Shown here: in pieces, positions 26,267-34,428 of the stretch | Layout: the number at the start of each line of letters is the position of its first letter | Numbering within the stretch: the stretch's first letter is position 1 | Assembly: GCA_020073345.1 (NCBI GenBank) | Contig: JAIQFI010000053.1 | Span: forward strand, 1-36,068 | Direction of reading: 5' to 3' | Source of the DNA: Terriglobia bacterium | Lineage (GTDB): Bacteria; Acidobacteriota; Terriglobia; Bryobacterales; Bryobacteraceae | DNA: 36,068 nt | Program-made: the position numbers and the translations under genes | The notes under the pieces: generated by a model | Database searches by the model: none | Told to the model about the DNA's origin: nothing | The model's input: the letters and a program-made list of their open reading frames with translations, nothing else

Positions 26267-27259
26267 TTATGCTTCCTTCCTTTTCGCCGCTGGAGCCAGG
26301 TGGGAATTTTCGTCGTACCACTTCGCGGTGATGGACAAACCCTCACGAAGCGAAACCTTGGGCTCGTATCCGAGGGCCCGGAGCTTGCTTATATCGGGAC
26401 AGCGGCGATTCGTGCCACCCTTGGCGGGCGGGCCGGGTTCAATCTCCACGTGCTTGTTAAAGCAAGCGGCGACCATCCGCGCCAGCTCGGCGATGGTCAC
26501 TTCCTCTTCTGTCCCGACGTTGTAAATCCCCAAATGTTCGCCAGCCTTCATCATCACCATCAAACCGTCGATGAAATCGTCGATGTAGACGAAAGAGCGC
26601 GTCTGCTCGCCTGTTCCTTGGATCGGGAATCGAATTGTGGAAGATCCCGCGGCAGCCAACGCCTTCAGGCGCAGTACGAATTGCGGGATCACGTGCTCCC
26701 AGCCCATTTCCGGGCCATAGACATTGTGCGGGCGAAAAATCAGCACCCGCTCGAATCCAGTGCGGCCGTAGTTAAGCGCCATGATCTCGCTGATGATCTT
26801 GCCCGCCGCATAGGAATAGCGCGGATTGGTGGGATCGGGTATCGACAGGGGGACTATTTCACTGGTCGGAACGACGGGAGGGTTTTGATAGACCTCGGAA
26901 CTGGAAGCCAGCACCAGTTCCGGCACACCATGCTCGCGGCACGCATCCAGGATGTTGACCATGCCTTTGACTCCGACATCGAGTACCAGGTCCGGCTTGG
27001 TGTAGAAGAACTCCGTCCCGTTGACAAACGCCAGATGCCCGACGCTGTCCATTCCCGCTACAGCGCTAGATACAGCTTCGCGATCGCGGATATCGCCCGT
27101 GACGGGTTCGAAACAACCCTTGAGGTCCTGCAGGCGGTCGAGGGCGCCACGGGATTCGTTATCGAAGACGCGAACCCGATGGCCCTCATGGACCAACCGT
27201 CGTACCAAGGCGCTGCCAAGGAAACCCGCGCCGCCGGTTACCAGAATGGTCTTGGGCAT
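26267..27259 (-). CDS. NAD-dependent epimerase/dehydratase (SDR, sugar nucleotide)
   Basis: Protein of 330 aa. Extended-SDR features: the Rossmann motif 'ILVTGGAGFLGSALVRRL' (residues 4-21), 'GDIRD' (Asp binding adenine), 'SSSEVYQNP' (catalytic Ser region), 'YSYAAGK' (Tyr and Lys of the YxxxK pair), and 'RPHNVYGPEMGWEHVIP' for substrate binding. The product epimerises or dehydrates an NDP-hexose in the cytosol. ATG 27259 starts directly at the first strand; the open frame upstream to 27343 overlaps the GT2 gene. Seven bases separate it from the GT2 stop, and one base from the methyltransferase start, so this is a tight operon. Confidence 0.9.
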   Translation of the reverse strand: MPKTILVTGGAGFLGSALVRRLVHEGHRVRVFDNESRGALDRLQDLKGCFEPVTGDIRDREAVSSAVAGMDSVGHLAFVNGTEFFYTKPDLVLDVGVKGMVNILDACREHGVPELVLASSSEVYQNPPVVPTSEIVPLSIPDPTNPRYSYAAGKIISEIMALNYGRTGFERVLIFRPHNVYGPEMGWEHVIPQFVLRLKALAAAGSSTIRFPIQGTGEQTRSFVYIDDFIDGLMVMMKAGEHLGIYNVGTEEEVTIAELARMVAACFNKHVEIEPGPPAKGGTNRRCPDISKLRALGYEPKVSLREGLSITAKWYDENSHLAPAAKRKEA

Positions 27260-27266
27260 CAGTCGT

Positions 27267-28118
27267 CTATTCTTCCATCGTGGTGCTGGGAAACGCTGAA
27301 GCTGGACGAACGCGGACCTTAGGCCTGCTGGATTTAGGAACACGTCGGAGATTCTGAAAGCCCCACAGGAACCAGCGCAGGTATTCGCCCGTCCAGGGAC
27401 CGAGGCGGAAAGTGGACTTGCCGCCGTACAGACGGTCGATAGAGATCACCGGCACCTCGCCGAGCTTCCAGCCGGCCAGCTGCGCCTTCATCGCCATCTC
27501 AAAGGTAACGGCCCAACCAACCGGCCGGGCCTCAAGATGCAACGTGGGAAACAGGGAACGGCGAAACAGCTTGATCCCGGTTGTCGCGTCGCTGAGCACG
27601 CAACCGGCCAGCCGGTGAAAAAGGCGGTTGGCGAACCGCGAGAGCACCCCGCCGATCCACGAGCCGCCGAGCCGGCGTCCCCCATGTGCGTAGCGCGAGC
27701 AACTTACAAGGTCGCAGCCCTCCTGCATCAGGGCCAGCATGTCTTCGATCGCAAGAACCGGCCCGACCTCGTCGGCTGCAAACAGCAAGACGTAGTCTCC
27801 GACGGCGGCATCCACTCCGGCGCGAATAGCATTCACGACGCCGCGGCCCCGCTCATTGTGGACGAGCCGCAGGTTCTTGTGGTTACTCTGCATGGCGCGG
27901 ACTACGGGAATGCTGTCGTCCTCGGGGAAGTCGTGGACAATCAGCAGCTCGTGGGGGACGTCGACTACGGCTCCCAAAAGCTTGACCATGATGCGAAGAT
28001 TGATACCTTCGTTCCGAACGGGAAGCAGAATGGAAAGAGTGACTGGATTCAGCTTGGCGAGCTGTTCCATTACGTTTGGCTCGGTGGCGGTTTGCTCTTT
28101 GGTCTCGAAAGTTGCCAT
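27267..28118 (-). CDS. GT2-family glycosyltransferase (DPM1-like)
   Basis: Protein of 283 aa from ATG 28118; TTG 28133 is a possible alternative. GT-A fold: 'LSILLPVRNEGINLRIMVKLL' opening, 'ELLIVHDFPEDDSIPVV' (acidic pair), 'NERGRGVVNAIRAGVDAAVGDYVLLFAADEVGPV', 'SRYAHGGRRLGGS', 'DATTGIKLFRRSLF' and 'EVPVISIDRLYGGKSTFRL', all typical of polyprenol-phosphate mannose/glucose synthase-like GT2 enzymes. The usual DAD/DxD metal site is replaced by 'AADEV'. No C-terminal transmembrane segment is present, unlike many bacterial relatives. It probably transfers a sugar to a polyprenyl phosphate or a lipid-linked intermediate at the inner face of the membrane. Confidence 0.87.
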   Translation of the reverse strand: MATFETKEQTATEPNVMEQLAKLNPVTLSILLPVRNEGINLRIMVKLLGAVVDVPHELLIVHDFPEDDSIPVVRAMQSNHKNLRLVHNERGRGVVNAIRAGVDAAVGDYVLLFAADEVGPVLAIEDMLALMQEGCDLVSCSRYAHGGRRLGGSWIGGVLSRFANRLFHRLAGCVLSDATTGIKLFRRSLFPTLHLEARPVGWAVTFEMAMKAQLAGWKLGEVPVISIDRLYGGKSTFRLGPWTGEYLRWFLWGFQNLRRVPKSSRPKVRVRPASAFPSTTMEE

Positions 28119-28197
28119 GAAGGTCACACGCAATTCGAGGAGGAGCCAGCGAGCCTAATCTTCGAGAACGCGGGTCTAACTTGCGGCTTCGAATTCG

Positions 28198-28740
28198 TCA
28201 TGTTGTTTCCTCCCGCGTCTTGAGCGACGCCTCCAGCTGGCGCACTTGCTCCATGACGCTCTCCCGGTTTCTAGGTCGAATAAGACGAATCGGGATTCCA
28301 GCGTAGACGCTCCACGGGCGGAATTCGAAAGACACCGGCACGAAGCTGAGCGCGCCGATGACAGTCCCCTCGGGGACATGATTGTCCGGCATGAGGACGG
28401 AGTTTGATCCGACCGCCGTATAGTCATCGAGTGACACGTTACCTCGTATCAGGTGCGTTTTGACTTGTCCTATACCGTCGGGAATAATCGTCACCAGGTC
28501 GTTGACGAAGTCGTCGCTCGTACACCAGACTTTCACGCCTGAGGACAAGCTACAGAAATGCCCGATTTCGAACTGCATGTCGGCACCGCCCGCGACACTG
28601 CATCCGGAGGCGATGTGAGTGCACCGGCCGATACGCACTTTGGTCGAGAAGTAGCAATAGTCGTCCACAATCGAGTCTTCGCCGGCGACAAAATGCTCGA
28701 GGTGACGGATCCGCGTGTTTGGAGAAATGATGGGCTTCAT
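28198..28740 (-). CDS. Left-handed beta-helix (hexapeptide) acyltransferase
   Basis: Protein of 180 aa with isoleucine-patch hexapeptide repeats: 'VDDYCYFSTKVRIGRCTHIASGCSVAGGADMQFEIGHFCSLSSGVKV', then 'LIRGNVSLDDYTAVGSNSVLMPDNHVPEGTVIGALSFV' and 'VYAGIPIRLIRPR', the usual ending of sugar O-/N-acetyltransferases that use acyl-CoA. It lies 12 bases after the aminotransferase gene, so N-acylation of the amino sugar made there is the natural guess. A 79-base gap separates it from the GT2 gene downstream. The catalytic His is not certain from the sequence alone. Confidence 0.85.
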   Translation of the reverse strand: MKPIISPNTRIRHLEHFVAGEDSIVDDYCYFSTKVRIGRCTHIASGCSVAGGADMQFEIGHFCSLSSGVKVWCTSDDFVNDLVTIIPDGIGQVKTHLIRGNVSLDDYTAVGSNSVLMPDNHVPEGTVIGALSFVPVSFEFRPWSVYAGIPIRLIRPRNRESVMEQVRQLEASLKTREETT

Positions 28741-28752
28741 TTTCTGCCAAGA

Positions 28753-29847
28753 TCACGCCAGGATTTCCTGAATTTCGCCGCACACAGCAGTCACATCGGC
28801 ATCCGACAGTGTGAAGGCGGAAGGCAGCCACATCGCATGCGGAACCAGCTTCGTGCTATTCGGGAACAGCTCGTCCGACGCTCGATACGGCGCCTGGGTA
28901 TGAAGGGGATGCCAGAACCGTCTGCCGCATATTCGGCGTGCGACCAGCTGATCGTACAAGGCGTCGCGGCGTTCAACGAAGACATCCGTCCACTGGGGCA
29001 CCTCGCCTCCTTCAATGCAGAACGGGAGAACCGAAACGCCTCTTACTCCCCGAAGCCCTTCAGCGTAGCCGCGATAAATGTCTCTCATTCGTTCGAGCCT
29101 CCGCGACAGGTCGCGGAGCTGACCCAGGCCGACCGCGGCCTGCAGGTTGGTGAACTTGAAATTGTAACCGATGCTGTTGTGGGCGTCATCTCCGCCGGAG
29201 CCTCGCTCCGGACGACCTTGATCTTTCAATTCCCGCAGCCGCACGTGCAGGCGATCGTCATCCGTTGCAATCAGGCCGCCCTGGCCCGTGGTTATCGTTT
29301 TGTTGGGCGACAAAGAATAGCACCCGGCGACGCCGAACGTTCCAAGGGCCTTGCCTTCGTGCTTTGAGAGAAACGCCTCCGCTGCGTCTTCGACAACCAA
29401 AAGGCCATGCCGTTTGGCGATGTCCAGAATCCCGCCCATATCCGCGGCACGTCCGCTCACGTGGACGGGCACGATGGCCTTTGTCCGGGGGGTGATGGCG
29501 CGCTCGATGCACTGCGGATCAATCGTGAGCTTTTGTGGATCGACATCCACCAAAACTGGCTTCGCGCCCGCGAGCGTGACGGCGTTAGCAGTGGCAATGA
29601 AAGTGACGTCGGGCACGAGCACTTCATCGCCTGCACCCACCCCGATCCCGGCCAACGCCAGAAAGATGGCAGTCGTACCGCTCGTGGTAGCCACGACGTG
29701 ACGGCATCCAAGTAACTCGGCGGTCTGGCGTTCAAACTGCGTGGTTACTTCCCCGTCGTTCAGAAAACTGCTGTCGAGAACATCGGCAACCAGCGCCTTC
29801 TCATCGGCACCGAACTGTGGAATCCAAAAGTCGAGTTTCCGATTCAC
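28753..29847 (-). CDS. DegT/DnrJ/EryC1/StrS-family sugar aminotransferase
   Basis: Protein of 364 aa from a GTG start at 29847 (AAGAGA six or so bases upstream). It has fold-type I PLP aminotransferase features: 'TTSGTTAIFLALAGIGVGAGDEVLVPDVTF' (cofactor phosphate binding and the typical family opening), 'VEDAAEAF' (Asp contacting the PLP ring nitrogen), 'SLSPNKTITTGQGGLI' (PLP-binding Lys) and 'GYNFKFTNLQAAVGLGQL'. It transfers an amino group from glutamate or glutamine to a keto-NDP-sugar. The neighbours (dehydrogenase, acyltransferase, epimerase, methyltransferase) fit a pathway to an N-acylated amino sugar. Confidence 0.93.
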   Translation of the reverse strand: MNRKLDFWIPQFGADEKALVADVLDSSFLNDGEVTTQFERQTAELLGCRHVVATTSGTTAIFLALAGIGVGAGDEVLVPDVTFIATANAVTLAGAKPVLVDVDPQKLTIDPQCIERAITPRTKAIVPVHVSGRAADMGGILDIAKRHGLLVVEDAAEAFLSKHEGKALGTFGVAGCYSLSPNKTITTGQGGLIATDDDRLHVRLRELKDQGRPERGSGGDDAHNSIGYNFKFTNLQAAVGLGQLRDLSRRLERMRDIYRGYAEGLRGVRGVSVLPFCIEGGEVPQWTDVFVERRDALYDQLVARRICGRRFWHPLHTQAPYRASDELFPNSTKLVPHAMWLPSAFTLSDADVTAVCGEIQEILA

Positions 29848-29857
29848 GATCGTTCTC

Positions 29858-31096
29858 TTACGCCGACCCGCCGGCGGCGCGAATCTGGGTAAATAGACTG
29901 CCCTTGCCCCAGAAGTTCCAGATATCGACGATAACCTTGTTCTCTAGGCTCAACTCACGATAGACATTGTGGGGAGCGCAGAGAACCAGAATGTCGCTTT
30001 TTCGGGCTACCTCGTCGAGGGGCAGCAGCGCCGGATCGCTCGTCACATACGGATCCGTGGTTAAGACAGCTTTTGCGCGAGTCGCCAGAATTTTCTTGAG
30101 CTTGTAACTGAGCGAGAAACGCGAATCGTCACTCTCGGCTTTGAAGGCCATGCCCAGCAATCCGACAGTCATCGATTCCAGGGAATAAGTGGCGGCCAGT
30201 TTGTCGACGATGAACTGGGGCATGCCCTCATTGACCAACATAGCGTCAAAACCGAGTGCAAACTGATTCCGGTAGAAGCTGGCCAACTGCATCGTATCCT
30301 TGAACAGGCAGGGGCCCGCGGTCAGGCCTGCGTGAGGGAAATTCTTCGACCGCGGATAATCGCGTTTCATGCCGTCCAGAATGCGGTAGTAATCGACATT
30401 CGCGGCCGTGGCGATCATGAAGAACTGATTCGTTACCGCAAACTGAATATATCGGTACGCGTTGCTGAACACCTTGACCAATTCGGCTTCGATGGGAGAA
30501 AGGCGCACTACTTCCGGAGCGATGAGGCCGAAAAGCTCAGCCGAGGCGTTCTCGGCTTTGGCAGTGGTGCCGCTCACAATCTGCGGAAGACTCTGCAATT
30601 CTTCAATAGCGTGGCCTTCGACGATGCGCTCGGGGCAAAAAGCGAGATGAAGGCGCTTCCCCTTGGCCTCCACATACTTTGTCATGTACTCCGTCACTCC
30701 GGGATATACCGTGGAGCGGATGACAATAAGTTGTTCCTCGGAAAGGAAAGGAAACAAATCGTCAAAACACCTGGTGATGACCCGCAGGGACGGGGTTAAG
30801 AACTCATCTACGGGAGTGCCGATCGTGATGACGACGGTCTTGGCGCCGGCTAAGTCCTCGGCTCGGTTCGTGAACGTCAGGAGACCCTTCGACAGCACGT
30901 CCTTGAGCAACTCAGGCGCGCCCTGCTCCATGAACGGCATCCTGCCGCTCCGGATCACATCCATGGCCTCCTGGTTCAGATCGTAGATCAGGACTCGCTG
31001 GTTTCTGCTCGCAAAAACAATCGATAGCGGCAGGCCTACATGGCCCGCGCCTCCGACCACGCAAATATCCACTGGAAGTGGCTTTTCAGCGGCCAA
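29858..31096 (-). CDS. UDP-glucose/GDP-mannose-family nucleotide-sugar dehydrogenase
   Basis: Protein of 412 aa. Rossmann 'DICVVGGAGHVGLPLSIVFA' (residues 10-29), 'VITIGTPVDEFLTPSL', 'IRSTVYPGVTEY', 'FCPERIVEGHAIEEL', 'EAELVKVFSNAYRYIQFAVTNQF', and the catalytic-Cys segment 'GLTAGPCLFKD'. The pattern is closest to the UDP-ManNAc/UDP-GlcNAc 6-dehydrogenase branch (WecC/WbpA), which makes a uronic acid with two NAD+ reductions. The start is TTG 31096, backed by AGGG about 7 bases upstream, and overlaps the NUDIX stop by 11 bases; GTG 31072 is an alternative. The C-terminal NDP-binding domain is complete. Confidence 0.92.
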   Translation of the reverse strand: MAAEKPLPVDICVVGGAGHVGLPLSIVFASRNQRVLIYDLNQEAMDVIRSGRMPFMEQGAPELLKDVLSKGLLTFTNRAEDLAGAKTVVITIGTPVDEFLTPSLRVITRCFDDLFPFLSEEQLIVIRSTVYPGVTEYMTKYVEAKGKRLHLAFCPERIVEGHAIEELQSLPQIVSGTTAKAENASAELFGLIAPEVVRLSPIEAELVKVFSNAYRYIQFAVTNQFFMIATAANVDYYRILDGMKRDYPRSKNFPHAGLTAGPCLFKDTMQLASFYRNQFALGFDAMLVNEGMPQFIVDKLAATYSLESMTVGLLGMAFKAESDDSRFSLSYKLKKILATRAKAVLTTDPYVTSDPALLPLDEVARKSDILVLCAPHNVYRELSLENKVIVDIWNFWGKGSLFTQIRAAGGSA

Positions 31097-31697
31097 GGTT
31101 GATCCCTCTCTGACCGACCACCAGTCGCCCTTTCACGGCGGCGAGTAGTAGCACGCCTAGATGTAGCGCATGATCGATCTTCCCAGTAGCCACGTCGCGG
31201 AGTAAATTGTCAAACTCGTACAGGACCAGGCGGACACCTTCCTCCAGATCCGTGGGCGTTCGGATAAGGGTTGCGTTCTGCGCGTAGAAGCACCATAGTT
31301 TGTTGCCCAAGCGTCCCGTGTCTGGAGCAAGTGTGCCGAGCAGTTCGAATTCTTGGGCTTCGTAACCCGTCTCTTCCGCCAGCTCGCGCCTCGCGGCGAC
31401 CTCGGGAGATTCTCCTTCTTCCACATGCCCGCTTGGCAATTCCAGGGTTTCCGCGCCTACCACCGGCCGGAATTGCTGCACCAAAAGCACGGATCCGTCT
31501 GTCGTCTTCGCCAGGACCGTCACATAATCACTGGTCCGCAGGAGATAGTATGGCGAAGTAGCGCCGTCGACGGTCCTCGAAACGATATCGAACCAGGGAA
31601 CCGAAAAAACAACACTGTCGGCCATTTTACCGGGAGCCTGCTGTGGGAGCTCTGGACCCCCCTGAAGTTCTTCCTGATCGATCACAGGACGCGTCAT
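31086..31697 (-). CDS. NUDIX hydrolase (ADP-ribose pyrophosphatase-like)
   Basis: Protein of 203 aa. The complete Nudix box GX5EX7REUXEEXGU is present as 'GHVEEGESPEVAARRELAEETGYE'-type sequence (roughly residues 91-114), preceded by 'VLLVQQFRPVVGAETLELPSG' as in ADP-ribose/NDP-sugar pyrophosphatases. It hydrolyses a nucleoside diphosphate linked to X, with Mg2+. Its ATG overlaps the stop of the upstream membrane-protein gene (ATGA, 31694-31697), and its end overlaps the dehydrogenase start. Within a sugar-nucleotide cluster it could control the NDP-sugar pool or remove a dead-end product. Confidence 0.9.
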   Translation of the reverse strand: MTRPVIDQEELQGGPELPQQAPGKMADSVVFSVPWFDIVSRTVDGATSPYYLLRTSDYVTVLAKTTDGSVLLVQQFRPVVGAETLELPSGHVEEGESPEVAARRELAEETGYEAQEFELLGTLAPDTGRLGNKLWCFYAQNATLIRTPTDLEEGVRLVLYEFDNLLRDVATGKIDHALHLGVLLLAAVKGRLVVGQRGINLGR

Positions 31698-33931
31698 CGA
31701 ATTTCGTTAAGCTCAATGGTATCAAACAGCATCGAGCCAGTCTTTGCGCTGTTTTTGACCACCTCGACCGAGACCGAGGATCCTTCCCTATATTCGAACT
31801 GAGCGGTGTATATTCTCCACTCCGGGCCGGTGTCACCTTCCACTATCGTGATCCATCTGTTCCCTCCCCAGATTCCGGCTTTGAATTGATCCTCGCCCGA
31901 GGACCCCGATTTCACCCAAAAACTGAGCTGATACGTATGATGATCTTCGAGCCCCACCCCGATCCGCTGGATGGCATAGGGGGCGGGTCCGCGCAGACGT
32001 GTAAGAACCAGGCTCTTGCCGGACTGGCCGCCGTCCTGAGTCTCCAGTTGCGCATCGCCCGGATCCCATCCCATCGTGCCGTGCTCAAAGGCCCCGTTCA
32101 TGAGGTGCCTGCCCCCGAGCGACAGCAGACCGACAAAAAAATCGTAGGATCCCCGTACGACTCTTACAGCGGCCCGTCGCTCGAACTCGACCCCGTATTT
32201 CGTCAGTAGCGCTTCACTACGCTCAATTCCGTGAGGGTCAGAACTCAGCACGACGAAGAGTTCATTTGGCTGAAGCATAGACCTCCGCTGTTCCTCGGTT
32301 CCCTGGATGAACGCAGCAGTCGTACTGGGACTGCCCCACGTGTAAAGACTGGCCAGCGAATCAAACAGCGGAAGATTCTTGTCGTCCTTGTCGAACCAAA
32401 ATCTCACAGTTCTGCCCTTAGACGGCGCAAACGTAACGAGTTGTCGAACATACACGGCGACTTCAAAACCTGGAGGTTGTTTTTCGAAGGCTGGGCCGGA
32501 GATCGACCGGTCGGCAAGCAACGGCAAATCCGAGATGATCAGGAAGCAGAGCACCAGAATCGTACTCCCTAGAAAAGCAAGTTTTCGCGCAGCCGGAAGG
32601 AGTGCCGCCGCCAAGACAATGCAAAACACCGAAACGTAAACGAGGACACGTGGTCCGTGCGCGGCCTGGTAACTATAAATGTACACGCCGGCGGCAAAAA
32701 TGATGAGCAGAAATCCCGCCGCGATGGCGGCGAGCCGTTTGTAGTCTTTGTCTGCCAGATACTGCCAACACCCGCAAAAGAGGAAACCAAGGTATAGAAG
32801 ACTGGGAATCAGCAGAAATACGCCGGAATAAGACACCTGCAGCACGAGTGCATTCCGAACCAGACCCGAGTACGCGTAAAGCAGCGAGGAAGCCACTAGC
32901 AAGACCGTCATGGCGGGGACGACGGCGTCACCGCGATCGCTCAGCTTCTTCCGCAGAAAGAACCGGAGGGCAGCGAGCAGGAGCACACCGACCGGAGTGA
33001 GAAGGCGGTAGGCGGTCGGCAACCATACGGAGACTGGCTGCTCCCAAGCGGAGTAGTTTCGGTTCGATAACGTCCAGATAGCCTGGAGGATCTGCGGTAC
33101 AAAAAACAGGAAACGTCCGCCGACCAGAACAGAGAGTACCCCGAGAACCATGGTCGCCGCGACCGCGCCTGATCCGATTGCTACCAGTTCGACAACAACT
33201 TTCTTGAACCCCTGCCGCCACGCGAGCGTCGCCTGTGCCAGCATGGCTGGCGCAATGATCAAACCCATGATCATGATGGTGTGTCCGGAACAGGCGTAAA
33301 ACGCGCCGCCGATAAAAAGGCCGAGCAGACCCGAAGCCCAAGCGGGAGGCGCAAAGCAGAACCACAGCCCGAGAAATCCGTACGCAATGGCTGGGCCGTC
33401 AGGATAGTCCCACAAAACCGGCTGCAACAGGCCGACATTGATGCTAAGCGCTAACGCATAAAGTAGAGACGGGGCGGGTTGGTAAAAACGGCCCAAAGTG
33501 CGGTAGACGGAGTAGCAAATCACCCAGGTCTCGGTGATGTTAATGATCGAGTTAGCAACGGCAGGAGCAAAGAGTTTGTAGATCAGCGCACCGAAAGCGA
33601 TGTAGGGGATGCGGGATCCGTAATAGGTTCCGCTGTACCGGCTGACCATGTCAGGCCAATCGATGAAATACGAAGTGTAAATCCAGGAATCCAGAAAACC
33701 TACAGGACAGTAGCGCGCGAAAGGCCCGAGAAACTGCACGAATAGGATTGTGGTCAGAAGGAAGAGTCCCGGGTATTGCTGGACCCACCGAAACCGGCTG
33801 GTGACCGGAACCAACCCATCACCCGAACCGCTAAACGCAGGCTGCGGATGAGCGTCCCGAAGTTTCTGGGCGGCGCTTGGTTGCGCGGCTGACGAAGTGC
33901 GCTGCATGGCTCCTTTCGGAAGTCGCTTCAT
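31694..33931 (-). CDS. Polytopic membrane protein with C-terminal CBM-like domain (putative GT-C-like)
   Basis: Protein of 745 aa, first gene of the polysaccharide cluster. ATG 33931 has GGGAG about 9 bases upstream; ATG 33907 is an alternative. Around 11-12 membrane segments span residues ~50-480. The first periplasmic loop holds 'GFLDSWIYTSYFIDWPD', an acidic site in the place where GT-C enzymes keep their catalytic acid. After a soluble stretch, the last ~135 residues form a carbohydrate-binding-like beta-sandwich ('NGAFEHGTMGWDPGD', 'YQLSFWVKSGSSGEDQFKAGIWGG', 'YTAQFEYREGSSVSVEVV', 'MLFDTIELNEI'). It probably transfers or polymerises lipid-linked sugars in the periplasm; no family-specific signature was recognised. 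Confidence 0.8.
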   Translation of the reverse strand: MKRLPKGAMQRTSSAAQPSAAQKLRDAHPQPAFSGSGDGLVPVTSRFRWVQQYPGLFLLTTILFVQFLGPFARYCPVGFLDSWIYTSYFIDWPDMVSRYSGTYYGSRIPYIAFGALIYKLFAPAVANSIINITETWVICYSVYRTLGRFYQPAPSLLYALALSINVGLLQPVLWDYPDGPAIAYGFLGLWFCFAPPAWASGLLGLFIGGAFYACSGHTIMIMGLIIAPAMLAQATLAWRQGFKKVVVELVAIGSGAVAATMVLGVLSVLVGGRFLFFVPQILQAIWTLSNRNYSAWEQPVSVWLPTAYRLLTPVGVLLLAALRFFLRKKLSDRGDAVVPAMTVLLVASSLLYAYSGLVRNALVLQVSYSGVFLLIPSLLYLGFLFCGCWQYLADKDYKRLAAIAAGFLLIIFAAGVYIYSYQAAHGPRVLVYVSVFCIVLAAALLPAARKLAFLGSTILVLCFLIISDLPLLADRSISGPAFEKQPPGFEVAVYVRQLVTFAPSKGRTVRFWFDKDDKNLPLFDSLASLYTWGSPSTTAAFIQGTEEQRRSMLQPNELFVVLSSDPHGIERSEALLTKYGVEFERRAAVRVVRGSYDFFVGLLSLGGRHLMNGAFEHGTMGWDPGDAQLETQDGGQSGKSLVLTRLRGPAPYAIQRIGVGLEDHHTYQLSFWVKSGSSGEDQFKAGIWGGNRWITIVEGDTGPEWRIYTAQFEYREGSSVSVEVVKNSAKTGSMLFDTIELNEIR

Positions 33932-34098
33932 TTGACAATGCTCCCAGCAGAGACTAAAGTCCGACCGGCAACCTCGAACTAAAATAGCACTTTCGGCGGG
34001 ATATCAACCATCGTCTATCCGACGGAGAAACCGAAATCGTGGGCGGCGTCTCAGCGGTTCTATGGAAGGATTTCCGATCCCGCAACTGTTGCTCCAAC

Positions 34099-34412
34099 TT
34101 AACTTTCTTGGGTGTGTCGAAGAAGTGGCAAGAGCGGCTCTTCCAAAGTCGAGGGCTTGTCGCGCGCGCGCAGCCATAATCCGCGCTCCGCTTTTCGAGC
34201 GACTAGACCAAGAGTTGCAAGAGGGCCAAATATGCGTACACCCGTCGAATAGGGCGGATTCCAACCTTGCGCGCAAAAGTAGCACCGTCGATGGGAATTC
34301 GATCCTCCAACGCTTCTAGCGCTCGCTTTTTCGTTTTGTTGTACGATCCGTTCTTACGTTTCACTTTTGGATATCCCAAAAACTTTTCTTTACTCACGCG
34401 AAATTCAAACAT
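34099..34412 (-). pseudogene. Winged-helix-like small protein, interrupted by a frameshift
   Basis: The first frame from ATG 34412 reads 'FRVSKEKFLGYPKVKRK', 'KKRALEALEDRIPIDGATF' and 'ARKVGIRPIRRVYAYLALLQ', then stops at 34203-34205. Stepping back one base at about 34206-34215 continues as 'LGLVARKAERGLWLRARDK', then 'STLEEPLLPLLRHTQES' to a TAA at 34099. Joined, it is 104 aa with the order helix, helix, recognition helix, wing expected of a winged helix DNA-binding domain. The length (314 bases, one short of 105 codons) fits a single lost base. It begins 16 bases after the Cys-rich ORF and is more A-rich at its 5' end than neighbouring genes. Family not recognised. Region 33932-34098 shows nothing else. 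Confidence 0.5.
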
Positions 34413-34428
34413 GCGCGAACCGCTAGCA

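Noticed and set aside
26228-27322. 364-codon frame antisense to the epimerase
   Set aside because: The epimerase on the other strand has all SDR motifs; this frame has none.
28558-29367. 269-codon plus-strand frame across the acyltransferase and aminotransferase genes
   Set aside because: Overlaps two well-supported genes on the minus strand and shows no motif.
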